Source of the DNA: Phragmites australis
Lineage: Eukaryota > Streptophyta > Magnoliopsida > Poales > Poaceae
Direction: 5' to 3'
Length of the DNA stretch: 64,000 bases
Assembly (NCBI RefSeq): GCF_958298935.1
Contig: NC_084935.1
Location: 12,520,501 to 12,584,500 of the forward strand
Shown here: piece after piece, positions 10,822-21,060 of the stretch
Layout: the number at the start of each line of letters is the position of its first letter
Numbering within the stretch: the first letter of the stretch is position 1
The notes under the pieces: model-generated
Told to the model about the DNA's origin: nothing
The model's database searches: none
Seen by the model: the letters and a program-made list of their open reading frames with translations, nothing else
Translations under genes and position numbers: made by a program

Positions 10822-11943
10822 AGTGAACAACCAACCCCCAGTCTCCAACGTCATGAAGCAGCAGCATTACAAAGGAAAATTCTAGTGGTACACACATGAA
10901 TGGAGACCGAATTGAAAAGAAGTGTAAAATTACTGCGACATCCATCGATGATTGGTCGATGTTTAGACTGTTTATTTTGGATCATACTTTTCTGTCAATC
11001 ACATGCTATAGTAATAGTACTACTTCAATTTTTCCATGCGTTTAGACATAGACACGGGCTCCAATACATATATTTTAACATTACTTTTTATAATTATTTT
11101 TTAATGAAATTTGTTAAGTATATAGTCATATGAAAGTATTTTTTATGGTGAATCCGCTCGTATTATTTGTGTATGTCGAGTTGTAGCAATTTTATGTGTA
11201 TTAATGATTAAAATTTTAAAAGTTTAACTACATGTATTTAAAATAATATTTATTTGATAACAGAGGTAGTACAATTTTAAAATGTTACAGCTGCTATTTT
11301 TTTGCAACTTTAATTCTACTATGATGATCTATGATGCTTGCCTGTCCAATTTCCTTTCTGAGTTTACATGTTTTGTCCAACAAGGGTTTATCTAAAAAAG
11401 ATCTTAGAATCTCTTTCAAGCACGCGTCACCCTGAAAGGCAACACAAAAATCTACTCAACAAGAGAACAAGTTCACCAAACATTTGTTGAAGTTCAACCA
11501 GAAATTCTGACGATATCACCAGATCGATGTGAGCTTTCAGACAAGTGATTTTCTTTTTTTGCATAAGTAGTTTTCTTCGACGATGCTACGTGTCCAACAA
11601 GGGTCCTAGCTAGGAAGATTTTAGGTTGGTTTCAAGCATTGAAACTCCAAAGGTTTTGTCAAGCATGCTACACAATGAAAGGCATTAGGTAGAATATACA
11701 GAGAACAAAAATATGCAAAGCAAGAAACCAAGCTCACCAAACATTTGCAAAGTCCAACCGGGTCAGTAAATATCACCACACGTCTATTTTCAGAAGACAA
11801 AGTGCAGCACAGAAAGTCTGCCCGCTACGCCGTGGGAAAAAGAAATATCAACAGCAATGTCATCTAGTCCACCAGTTCACACTTCACAGCAAACTATGCA
11901 TCAACTGTTGCTTTCACCTCCAGATCTTTTACCCAGCTACTTA
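10822..11943. other. 3' flank of CDSP32, no gene seen
   Basis: AT-rich sequence holds the CDSP32 3' UTR and intergenic DNA. No domain-bearing ORF was found. It contains a diverged direct duplication (listed separately) and the left copy of the hAT target duplication at its end. Confidence 0.4.
11360..11775. repeat. Diverged direct duplication, two units of ~150-190 bp
   Basis: Unit 1 (about 11372-11522) and unit 2 (about 11590-11775) share GTCCAACAAGGGT, GAAAGGCA, CACCAAACATTTG and AATATCACC/GATATCACC in the same order, with indels between them. Confidence 0.5.
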
Positions 11944-11984
11944 CTTGGGGTTAAAGATGGCCAAATGGGCCGTGCTTATTGGGC

Positions 11985-12415
11985 CGGCCCGAGGCACGGA
12001 ACTGTAGGCACGACCCGGCCCGAGCCGAGATGGGCCGGGCCGGCACGGCACGAGGCCACGGGCCGTGCCTGGGCCGAGCGCGCGGCACGGCGGGCCGGCA
12101 CGGCACGGCCCGGCCGAGTCGGGCCGGCACGGGCACGACCCGGCCCACGGGCGGCACAGGCACGGCACGAACCGGCACGGCCCGGCTCAGGCACGGGTGG
12201 CCCAGGAGGCACGGCCGGGTCGGACCGGCACTGCACGCGGCGGCCCATCACGGCACGGCCGGCCCGGCAAGGCACGGCCCACCGTGCCGGCTCGGCACGT
12301 GGCGGCCCACGGCACGGCCGGGCCGGCACGGCACGGCACGGCCCACCGCGGGGGGCACGGCCCGGCCGGCACGTGGGGCACGATGGGCCGGCGGGGGCAC
12401 GCGGGTTAACGGGTT
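11985..12415. repeat. 5' subterminal GC-rich array of the hAT element
   Basis: Irregular repeats of GGCACGG, GGGCCGG and CCGGCACGGC in both orientations cover the region, giving several overlapping open frames rich in Gly, Pro, Ala and Arg that are not genes. Such arrays are expected to be transposase binding sites in grass hAT elements. Confidence 0.75.
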
Positions 12416-12537
12416 AAACGGGCCTGGAACGGCCCGTTTAACCCGTTAACTCGATATTTTTGAATTTTATAGCCGTTTTATGACCGTTTGAGCTCCAAAA
12501 AATTCGAAAAAAAATTGCAAAAATCACCATTTTTCAC

Positions 12538-12547
12538 CTATAAATAG
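12538..12547 (+). promoter_or_regulatory. TATA box of the hAT transposase gene
   Basis: CTATAAATAG lies 302 bp upstream of the transposase ATG and just downstream of the GC-rich array. A leader or short 5'-UTR intron (tttttgtag before 12832) could fill the gap. Confidence 0.6.
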
Positions 12548-12848
12548 AGGAGCACCTTGCCCTTCCATTCCACACCAGCAACACCATTTTCTCTCTTGTT
12601 TCCTCCTCTCATTCTTGTCTCAAAGTTCGTGAGAATTAGCGATAATTTGGCAAAATTAGTTTGAATTGTTGCAAAAAAATCCGAGCAATTCCAAAATCGT
12701 CATCCTGCTGATTTGCTATCTTGAAGTTGAAGAAATATTGGTGATTTTTTTGCATCGTTGTTGAGTCTTATTTTATTATTAGTTTTATTATTTGATTATT
12801 TCTAACTCTGAATATTTGCAATTTTTGTAGTGTCATTCGACATTGATC

Positions 12849-15002
12849 ATGGATGCCGGTGATCATGATACATCCATAGATCATGATTTTTTTCTCCAAG
12901 GACTCACAGGAGACTACGGCCCCTTTGATACTAGTGCTGCAGGTGATGATGGACCCGACGGTGAACCTCCGGTTGGTTCACATCCAGATCCAGGTGATGC
13001 AGCAGGAGTGCCATCGTCAGGCTCTACAAGTGCGCACACATTAGCAAGCAGCGGGTCTAAAAGATCAAGAGCCGGTACTTCCGAAGTTTGGCAAGACTTT
13101 GAAAGGATCTACAAAGAGGAAGATGGGGTAAGTGTCAGGTATGCTAAGTGTTATATTTGTAAAAATGAATTATCTGCAAAGCCCTCGGGTGGAACGGGGC
13201 ACTTGAAGAGGCACGCCATAAGTTGCAAGCGAAAGAGTGGAGCAGCCATGAAGCAGACGGTGTTGCAGTACAACCCCGACGGCTCTGTTCATCATTGGGA
13301 GTATGACTCTGCCAATGCTCGAAAAGAGCTATGTCGCTTCATTGCAAGAGCGGATCTACCACTCAATATCGGTGAGTCTGCTGCATTTGAAGATTACATT
13401 AAGCAAGCTCATAATCCTAGGTTCACGCATGTTTCTAGACAGACAACTAGTAGGGATATGGTAAAATACTACAATACGTGTCGTAGCAAACTTAAAGAAA
13501 TGTTGCAAACATGTACATTTTCAGTTGCTTTGACCTCGGACATATGGGCAGGTAGGGCTAGAGAGGATTATCTTAGTGTGGTTGCTCATTTTGTTAATAA
13601 TGATTGGGAATTAGAAAAGAGAATAATAGGTTTTCGCTTGATTGACAACGCGCATACCGGTGAAAATATTGCTGAAAAAATATCTCAAGTAGTTGCAGAC
13701 TTTGGCCTCACGAATAAAATATTTTATATCACTTTAGATAATGCCGGTGCAAATTCTAGAGCAATGGATATTCTTACTCCGTTGTTTAGTACTTATGCTG
13801 AATCTTTCTTGTTACATCAACGTTGTGCTTGTCATATTATCAATCTTATAGTAAAATCCGGTTTGAAGAGGTTATCGCGATACTTAGAAGATTTTCGTAC
13901 TGCAATATCTTTTGTGAACTCCTCTAACCAACGAATTGCAGCATATAAACAGTATTGTGTTGCAATGGGTGTGCGTCTACGTAAGTTTGCTCTGGACATG
14001 CCAGTGAGATGGAACTCTACTTTCTTGATGCTTAAAAATATTATACCATATAAGAGCACATTTGGTGTGTTTATTCATACACATTACCATCAGCATGGGG
14101 GTCAAACTTTACTCACGGAAGCGCATTGGTATGTTGCTGAAAGGATACTGGAGTTTCTTGAATTTTTTTATGATTCAACTGTGAGTTTATCAGGAGTTTA
14201 TTATCCAACATCTTGTTTAGTAGTGCATAATATTGTTGAAATTGCTACTCATTTAAACAACTATGAAAATGACAATCTTTTAAGAGATTGTGTAGTTCCT
14301 ATAAAATCTAAATTCTTAAAGTATTGGAAAGAAATTCCTTTGTTATACGCTTTTGCCTTTATTTTAGATCCTAGAGCTAAAATTGCAGCTTTCTGTAGAG
14401 TTCTCGCAATTCTAGGTGATGCTCTTGGCCATGATTATTCTAATTATTATACTAATGTTCGTTCTAAGTTATTCAAAGTTTATAGTAAATATGAAACAAA
14501 GTATGGCGGAGTTCGCTTGCAACGACCTCCACTAGCACCCACAACAAGTAAGAAGACGACAACGTGGGGGGAAATATTTGGTGCAGGTTCTTCATCAAGA
14601 AGTTCAGACTCTTCGTCACGATCGTCTACGGGCACCGGAATTCCAACATCCGGAGGGGAGCTAACTACCTTCATCGACAGTGACGTTATCAGCCACGAAC
14701 AAGAAAACTTCAACATACTGCAATGGTGGCATGAGCACAAGACGAATTATCTAGTCCTTTCACTGTTAGCGCGAGATTTGTTAACGGTTCCTGTATCTAC
14801 AGTTTCTTCTGAGGCTGCCTTCAGTCTTACAGGAAGAATAATCGAAGAGAGAAGAACAAATTTGTCAAGTGAGATGGTTGAAATACTCACCATAGTAAAG
14901 GATTGGGAACAAGCTGAAGCACGAATGCAACACACTGCGGAAAATACTGAGCTTGAAGAATCATTCCAAAATTTGTATCTAGATGCTGATGAGAACGTGT
15001 AA
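12849..15002 (+). CDS. hAT transposase with N-terminal BED finger (RICESLEEPER type)
   Basis: Intact 717-residue protein. Translation is taken from the ATG at 12849 (MDAGDHDTS); an in-frame upstream TTG is ignored. Residues 1-75 are acidic and disordered. The BED zinc finger spans about 80-127 with ligands C101, C104, H118 and H122/C126. The RNase H-fold catalytic core shows LTSDIWAGR (first Asp), YITLDNAGANS (second Asp) and CACHIINLIVKSGL, followed by MPVRWNSTFLML. The C-terminal hAT dimerisation region includes WWHEHKTNYLVLSLLARDLL and SSEAAFSLTGRIIEERRTNL. All hallmark blocks are present in one frame without stops, so the enzyme may be functional. It would cut and rejoin the element ends in the nucleus. 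Domesticated relatives exist in plants, but the flanking TIRs and TSD show this is still a transposon gene. Confidence 0.95.
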   Translation: MDAGDHDTSIDHDFFLQGLTGDYGPFDTSAAGDDGPDGEPPVGSHPDPGDAAGVPSSGSTSAHTLASSGSKRSRAGTSEVWQDFERIYKEEDGVSVRYAKCYICKNELSAKPSGGTGHLKRHAISCKRKSGAAMKQTVLQYNPDGSVHHWEYDSANARKELCRFIARADLPLNIGESAAFEDYIKQAHNPRFTHVSRQTTSRDMVKYYNTCRSKLKEMLQTCTFSVALTSDIWAGRAREDYLSVVAHFVNNDWELEKRIIGFRLIDNAHTGENIAEKISQVVADFGLTNKIFYITLDNAGANSRAMDILTPLFSTYAESFLLHQRCACHIINLIVKSGLKRLSRYLEDFRTAISFVNSSNQRIAAYKQYCVAMGVRLRKFALDMPVRWNSTFLMLKNIIPYKSTFGVFIHTHYHQHGGQTLLTEAHWYVAERILEFLEFFYDSTVSLSGVYYPTSCLVVHNIVEIATHLNNYENDNLLRDCVVPIKSKFLKYWKEIPLLYAFAFILDPRAKIAAFCRVLAILGDALGHDYSNYYTNVRSKLFKVYSKYETKYGGVRLQRPPLAPTTSKKTTTWGEIFGAGSSSRSSDSSSRSSTGTGIPTSGGELTTFIDSDVISHEQENFNILQWWHEHKTNYLVLSLLARDLLTVPVSTVSSEAAFSLTGRIIEERRTNLSSEMVEILTIVKDWEQAEARMQHTAENTELEESFQNLYLDADENV

Positions 15003-15073
15003 TTTTAAATTTTCTGAGCTAGGTTGTACTCTTTTTTCCTTTGCTAGAAAGGTTTTTAATGAGGCAACCTATC

Positions 15074-15079
15074 AATAAA
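15074..15079 (+). terminator. PolyA signal of the transposase gene
   Basis: AATAAA lies 72 bp after the stop, within a 3' UTR segment (about 15024-15079) that is duplicated after the second gene. Confidence 0.55.
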
Positions 15080-15204
15080 GCTCATTTTTAGAATTAATCA
15101 TGTGCCCCTATTATTTCTAAGTTTTTTTTATTCATGTTTTTTGTTTATTTTTTTAAAATACCCCCCGCGGCCCCACCCCCACCTACCTCTCCTCTCATCG
15201 TGGC

Positions 15205-15213
15205 CTATAAATA
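15205..15213 (+). promoter_or_regulatory. TATA box of the second (BED-only) gene
   Basis: CTATAAATA lies 130 bp before the ATG at 15343, after the polyA signal of the transposase gene. The second unit therefore appears to have its own promoter rather than being a downstream exon. Confidence 0.55.
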
Positions 15214-15342
15214 CCATCTACTCCATCTCAAACTCCATGTATTCTCATTGCCCATCCTGCCCACCCATCTCTCTTTTCCTATTTGCTAGCCAAGTAGCCA
15301 GTATTCACTTCACATCAGGAAACTAATTCCATATTTCAATTC

Positions 15343-15558
15343 ATGGATCAAGACGCCGAGAACTCAGGTGCATGGTCCCAAGTGTGGCAACATTTTGAAA
15401 AGGTCTTCAAAGAAATTAACGGGGAACAGGTAAGATTTGCTAAGTGTAATATATGCAGTATAGAAATAGGTGCCAGATCTTCACATGGAACGGGACACTT
15501 GAGGAAGCATATTAAAAATTGCAAGCAAAATTCTGGAGTTTCTAATGAAACCATGTAA
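15343..15558 (+). CDS. Stand-alone BED zinc-finger protein inside the hAT element
   Basis: A 71-residue ORF beginning MDQDAENSGAWSQVWQHFEK. It is a paralogue of the BED domain of the upstream transposase. The ligands are CNIC, GTGH, RKH and KNC, with the same spacing as in the transposase (C-x2-C-x13-H-x3-H-x3-C). It then stops, without catalytic or dimerisation domains. It has its own TATA box, and its 3' UTR (TTGTACTCTTTTTTCC, GAAAGGTTTTTAA, AATAAA) is clearly duplicated from that of the transposase gene. The likely history is tandem duplication of the whole gene followed by loss of the body, leaving N-terminus plus 3' UTR. A role as a DNA-binding competitor or regulator of transposition is inference. 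A consensus splice donor (CAGGTAAGA) sits inside the ORF, so a spliced longer product cannot be excluded. Confidence 0.7.
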   Translation: MDQDAENSGAWSQVWQHFEKVFKEINGEQVRFAKCNICSIEIGARSSHGTGHLRKHIKNCKQNSGVSNETM

Positions 15559-15630
15559 TTTTCGAAGCATAATCATTGGTTGTACTCTTTTTTCCTTCTA
15601 GTAGAAAGGTTTTTAACGAGGCAACCAATC

Positions 15631-15636
15631 AATAAA
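15631..15636 (+). terminator. PolyA signal of the BED-only gene
   Basis: AATAAA lies 73 bp after the stop, at almost the same distance and within the same conserved context as in the transposase gene. Confidence 0.55.
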
Positions 15637-15721
15637 GATGTTATGTATTTATTTTCCATATTTTTTTATTATTTTTTGGATTTTTTTAGCTATTATTTTT
15701 GATTTTTTTCCTATTTTTTTG

Positions 15722-16110
15722 AGTGCTGACGGGCCCAACGTGCCTCCACCGTGCCGGCCGGGCCCGTCGTGCCTCCACCGTGCCGGTCGGGCCCGTCGTG
15801 CCTCCACCGTGCCGGTCGGGCCCGTCGTGCCAAACGGGCCTATCGTGCCTCCACCGTGCCGAACGGGCCCATCGTGCCTCCACCGTGCCGAACGGGCCCA
15901 TCGTGCCGAACGGGCCCATCGTGCCGGCCGGGCCCATCGTGCCGACCGTGCTGTGGGCCAGCCCGGCACGGCACGGTGACAGTTGGGCCGTGCCGTGGGC
16001 CGACGGCTCGGCACGCGGGCCGGCACGGCACGGCCCGTAACAGTAAATGGGCCAATCGGGCCGTGCCGATTTCGGGCCGTGCCGAGATGGGCCCGTGCCG
16101 GGCCGGCCCG
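15722..16110. repeat. 3' subterminal array of the hAT element, 29-bp tandem units
   Basis: From about 15730 to 15905 units starting GGGCCCGTCGTGCCTCCACC repeat with a 29-bp period, then shorten to 18-bp units (GGGCCCATCGTGCCGAAC). After 15950 the sequence switches to GGCACGGCACGG/GGGCCG motifs like those of the 5' end. Confidence 0.8.
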
Positions 16111-16529
16111 ATTAATCCATTTGACCATCTTTACTTGGGGTGTTATCAGAAACTAGATAAAAGGTGTACTTCCATGGTGTTGGGATGAAGTTACGAGGAG
16201 AAATCTCCAGATTATCAGATTACATATCTGGCACACAAAAATGTTCAAAAAAATTCTGGATGGTACATGCATACTTTCCCCTAAGAATCTGACCTACTTT
16301 TCTTTGGTAGTTATACTTGAAATTGACGGCTGTAGGTGGCAGCAGCAGTAACAGCAGGGAATACTTACAGTGCTAGAGCAGATTTAACACAAATAACTTG
16401 AAAAACATAAAACATGTAAATCGGGTTGGATCCTAAAATATCATGTTACTGTTGCTAGATACAATTTCTTAACATGCTAGTAAGCTAAATTTGTAAACTA
16501 CACAAAGAGTTCCCTAAAGCAGCATGCTG

Positions 16530-19500
16530 CTATTGCTCTGCCACCTCCTTCCCCTCTTCATCTTCTGCCCACCAAGCAAGAAGACCCAGACCATCTCCTT
16601 TTATACTTCCCTGTAAAAGCATTACTGCAGTTACTCACCAAAGCATGCAAGGACAAACTTCAGCATAAGGCCAACTCCAGCAGCACATGTATCCAGTGGT
16701 ACAGTACTCCGCAAGGAACTGTAGCACTGGAAATTGCACTCAAGTAGATACCTCATCCAGTGCCAAACAGTGACGCTGCAGTGTTGCGGAGAGAGACTGG
16801 GGTCTGTATTTTTTTGCGGACTACTGTAGCAGCACTTATCACTGTAGCAGTACTGTAGCAACGCTGCTTACAGTGGCTGACGGGGCCGGAGACAGAAAAA
16901 GGCGTCGGGTACTGTAGCAGTACTGTAGCACCGCTGTTTACAGAGGCTGACAGCGGATCTAGGGAGAGAAAAAAAGGAGTAGAAGATAGGAAATAGGGTA
17001 GCTGCTGGAAATGGAAAAAATAAGGGATGCTGTAATAGTGATAGAGGATACTGTAATAGTATTTTTGAGGATGAAAATTTGAGATAGCTGCTGGAGATAG
17101 CCTAAGGGCATCAGAACACAATAAAACCAGACCATGGGGTTCATCACAACTAGAAAAATACATTAAATAAGGCTAGAAATTATTCAAAAGTTAAGAGGCT
17201 TTGAATTCAAGTATCCACATTCTTTCTCTTGAAGTCGTAATAACCAAAGAAAAGTAGATATTATGTGTCTCAAAGATGTCTCTATTTTCCGAGAACACCC
17301 AGTTTTGTATGTCTGTTAGCAGAAGAGAATTTAGTCCTACATCCATTATAGATTCTTTGAAGACTCTGTGCTGGTCTAAATACCAGAAGTGTAAACTGCT
17401 AGTTGTATAGACTATCAGTGAAAGGAATTGGGTGTTAGACTTAAGTGTGTTAGATTTGACACCATGTGATATGACATGGCATGCATAGCAAATAACATTA
17501 CTTCTGTGTAAATTGCTAGTTCTGTAGGCAATCAATGCAATGTTGATATGACACTGTGTATGATGACATGATGACACTGTGCATGATGACAGGTTCCGCA
17601 TGGCAATGCCAACAAGTAATGCAGACACAGACACAATTTCAGCTATATGCACCCAAAAATAAAAAAGTATGTTAGTGTGTTTGTAATCATAGCCTTTGCC
17701 TTGCCATCGATCACACGCTTCACATGACCTCTCCACTTCCCATGTGTACACACGTAGAGTCATGAAGTGGTAACTTAGGACTAATGCTTCTCATACAAAC
17801 TGAAAGAGACGAAGGCCTAAGGCCCACATGGGCTCCACTCCAACATATATTCTAGAACACATCTCTTTTGTAAAAAAAAAAAAAAAAAAGAGGCGGAAAA
17901 GCCACCAACTTGGATGTAGCACATCAAAAGTAAATGACACAACTTAACGAAAAAAACCAAACATTGTGTACGTACAACTTGAAGTGATGCATAAGAATTT
18001 ATCCTACAGAATAATCATGGGTATAGATTCAACTTAAAAGTCATTAGCCATAGCATGAGATGACATTAGTCAAAAATGACTGGCCATGAATATAAACCGA
18101 GCTAGATTGGGCATATGTACAGCTGTATGTATACAAGGAAGAGCACTTACAACAATCTGCATTGGAGCAAATGGCGGGTCGTCCTCCTTTTGCTCCACTG
18201 GGATAGGCGGGTATTTTGTGCTAGATACCAAGAATCTTATCTGCACAGTGATTGCATTGATCATGAGTTTAGTGTGGGCAGTGACAATAGGAAGTAATCA
18301 CTGCTTTGAATTTAAAAAAAAAAACAAACAAAGGCCAAATTTAAACACCTCATCGTCTAGATCTAGATAAAGCTCATCACCATCTTCAGTCTTCAGCATC
18401 CACCGACCATCTGGTCCCCTGGAAATTGAATGAACAAAAAAAAATGAGAACTAAAGAAAATATGACAGAACTTTATGCTGAAAATTCTTTCCTTAGAAAC
18501 GGAGGAAAAGATCAGTGTTTTATCAATGCAGTACAAGTTGAACTATGGTTTTTCTAGCTATTTTGGAAGTGTTATCTACTTGCTGGAAAGTGCAAACATC
18601 ATTATCTTTTTTCCCAGTCACGATTTTGTTTTAGTTTCTGACAAATTAATGTTATGGCATTTATGTCCATAACTATTAAAGTCAAATGGAGTACATTGAC
18701 AGGATAACTTAGGTAATTTAGGTGATACTTGAGATGTAAAAGATGAATAGTTGAAATGTTAATCCAAGATAAATCAAAATCAACTTGTATGATATAACTC
18801 CAGAGGCAAATAATAACCTCAATTTTAAATAATACTAGTGATTTCTGTACTGCAACAACAAAATCAACAAATAGAGTGGTGTTCAACCTCACTGTGCCAT
18901 ACTGCATCAAGTGTCCAGGAATGCATATGTCACTGAAAAAATCAAGCGAAACTGCAAAAGAAGCAGGTATATTAGCTAAAACCAATCATTTGTGTATGCA
19001 GCTTTTCCAATGTAGTTGCATAACGATAACATATATATGATGTTTCATTTAATTTTCAGAACAGGAAGGGAGCATTTTAATTTTATAGCAACCAGCTAAT
19101 GTACCATGCTTGTCAAAATAAAATTTATATTCCATGAAGAAATACTAGTGTCGACACAGTGGCGGGGCTTCATTGTGGCTAAAGGGGGCCATGGCCTCTC
19201 CTGCTTCTACAAAATTCTTAAGGAAGTATCTAATTTTACCATTTGTACACTGAGAAAAATAATAATCCTAGCATCTTTTCTATAGCTTGCCCCCCCCCCC
19301 CCTATTGTTCTTCAAGCTCCGTCACTGTGTGGACATATTAGGCTAATAGGCTCAAAGTTTATTCATGCATGGCAACGATTAGACATGACCCAAAAGTTTG
19401 GATCTTTTGTTTATAAGTTAGATGGACATATTGTTATATGAAAATATGAACAAAAACCATGCAGTGCAACTGTGCAGAATGTTATGGGAAGATAAGTGTA

Positions 19501-20848
19501 AGTACCGAAAAAGAATCATAGACAAATCCTAACAAGTAAAGGAATTAAGAGGTTGCTAAACAAGCAGTTCTCCAAAAGTGAACTCACCTTGCAACCCCTT
19601 ATCGTCATATCCACTGATCTTCCCAACAAGAACCTCCCCATTGAAGGGCTTGAACAACAACAAACGAAAGGAAACCTATCCAAAATAGGAAGAAGAAAAT
19701 CTGAGCATGATATGCAAAGTGTAGTCTCGGAATTGAAATAAATAACTTCCCAGAGATCACACACTTTATACTAATACAATGCCAGAAGAAAGGGTCTACG
19801 CTGTTAAAATAAAAGTGTAAAATCTAGTTATAATGGGTCATTCATGTATCATGACTTGTTAAGCTGCCATCAAGTCGTTAACAAGTAGCACACAAGCAAG
19901 AATAGACTGCCAATTCAAGGCACAGAAATAGTCACCATTATTTTACAACAAGGGGGAAAACTGGACCTTAGCATACAAATTGAAAGGAACTGTCACAGTT
20001 TGAACTAAATTGTTAAGTGTCTGTGTGCCAAAGCCATTGCAAAGAGAGAAATGCCAGAAAAATGTGCATATTTTGCCTTACAAATGATATGCAAATAGCT
20101 ATCATACAAGAGAAGCCATTGACAGGATAAGAAATCAACGTAGCAACACGTGTTTAGGATCAGTCACAAAAGCTACCATTTCCATTCAAGCACAACAATC
20201 AAATGCTAAGCACTATTAAGGAACGCTTTCAAGTAATTTAGTGAAGACCAATGAGAAGGAACCTGAGCAGAAAAATAAATAGTAACACACACTTCACTTA
20301 AAGTCTTCAGATTGATCGCACAAATTAGAGAGTACGAAAAGGCAACAAAGTAACACTCGAGCTCGCGTGAATAGGGAGGTCACTCTCTGCCACGAATTTA
20401 CTTTCCACAGAACATTGTAAGGCAAGCATACCATGCTTCAAGAACTTGAACATAAGAGGAAAACCAAAATGAAGACAAGCATTACTTTATAGGTCGAGCA
20501 GCCATCTCCTGGATGGATGGACCCGCCTTCAACGGATCGGATATCGTAGACAGACACACACAGGCCGAGATTCGCGATGACCTGCATCACACGCCAAAAA
20601 CATACAGATACACACAATTAGTAACCAGCAAGGTGGAGCATAGGATTCAATTCAAGCATTTCTAACACTTTGTGCAGATTTGCCTCACCAATGCTAATGC
20701 TACGGCTAAAGAAAAAAAAAACGAAAGTCGGCGTTACCTTGTCCAGGAAGAGCCTCTCGAGCTCGGCCTTGATGGCGTCCACCAGGGGCCGGCTCAGCAG
20801 GTGCGGCGGCATCGGCAGCTCGTGCTCAATCTGACTCAGGACGAACAT
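16530..20848 (-). CDS. RPC8: DNA-directed RNA polymerase III subunit RPC8 (Rpc25/POLR3H), 7 exons
   Basis: Minus-strand exons: 20738-20848, 20486-20581, 19588-19675, 18888-18951, 18349-18418, 18151-18240, 16530-16610. All introns are GT-AG, phases match, and the joined 600-bp frame encodes 199 residues and a stop. The protein starts MFVLSQIEHELPMPPHLL and continues with NLGLCVSVYDIRSVEGG, PGDGCSTYK, LFKPFNGEVLVGKI (Rpb7-like N-terminal domain), VSLDFFSDICIPGHLM and the S1/Rpc25-type C-terminal domain with EIRFLVSSTKYPPIPVEQ. It ends in the family signature GDGLGLLAWW. This is the stalk subunit that, with its partner Rpc17/CGRP1-like, acts in Pol III initiation in the nucleus. The last intron (16611-18150) holds a Tourist MITE, and a hAT element lies just 3'. 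Apparently functional. Confidence 0.92.
16669..17102. mobile_element. Tourist-like MITE (copy 1), 434 bp, TSD TAA, in RPC8 intron 6
   Basis: Ends are GGCCAACTCCAGCAGC and the complement of GGCTATCTCCAGCAGC, flanked by TAA at 16666-16668 and 17103-17105. This fits PIF/Harbinger (Tourist) rules. The interior has many CTACAGTA/TACTGTAG motifs shared with copies at 22154 and 27933. No coding capacity. Confidence 0.8.
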
Positions 20849-21060
20849 CCCGCCCGCCTACCCACCCGCCACAGAGCAGGGAGTCGAGGAGGCACCAGGC
20901 AGGCGGTCGGCGAGGGATGCGCCGAACGGAGGCGGTGCAGGCGCTGGACCCGGCCCGGACGACAGGGGAAGGAAGCGAGACGGCAACCGGACGGCGGGGG
21001 GAAAGGGGGGCCGGCAACGGGACGACGGGACGGCGACCGGAAGGGAGGCGGCGCGAGGTC

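Larger units (their letters stand above)
11952..16133 (+). mobile_element. Complete hAT transposon, 4182 bp, two genes, 8-bp TSD CTTGGGGT
   Basis: Terminal inverted repeats are TAAAGATGGCCAAATGG at 11952 and the complement of TAAAGATGGTCAAATGG ending at 16133 (16 of 17 match). The 8-bp target duplication CTTGGGGT is perfect at 11944-11951 and 16134-16141. Both subterminal regions are extremely GC-rich arrays of GGCACGG/GGGCC motifs. The interior carries an intact transposase (12849-15002) and a separate 71-residue BED-finger gene (15343-15558). Perfect TSD, near-perfect TIRs and an open transposase suggest recent insertion and possible autonomy. It lies about 400 bp beyond the RPC8 stop codon. 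Confidence 0.95.

Noticed and set aside
9952..10854. A 300-codon minus-strand ORF opposite CDSP32
   Set aside because: Antisense shadow of a GC3-rich gene; composition dominated by His, Val, Leu and Ala with no domain.
11941..12449. Several long overlapping ORFs on both strands rich in Gly, Pro, Ala and Arg
   Set aside because: They are read-through of the GC-rich hAT subterminal array; all frames are open because the repeats lack AT-rich stop codons.
15649..16188. Open frames in several frames at the right end of the hAT element
   Set aside because: Same cause: 29-bp GC-rich tandem units, with no protein homology.
17191..17763. 190-codon minus-strand ORF inside RPC8 intron 6
   Set aside because: It lies between well-supported exons, lacks any domain and contains short internal repeats; most likely chance.
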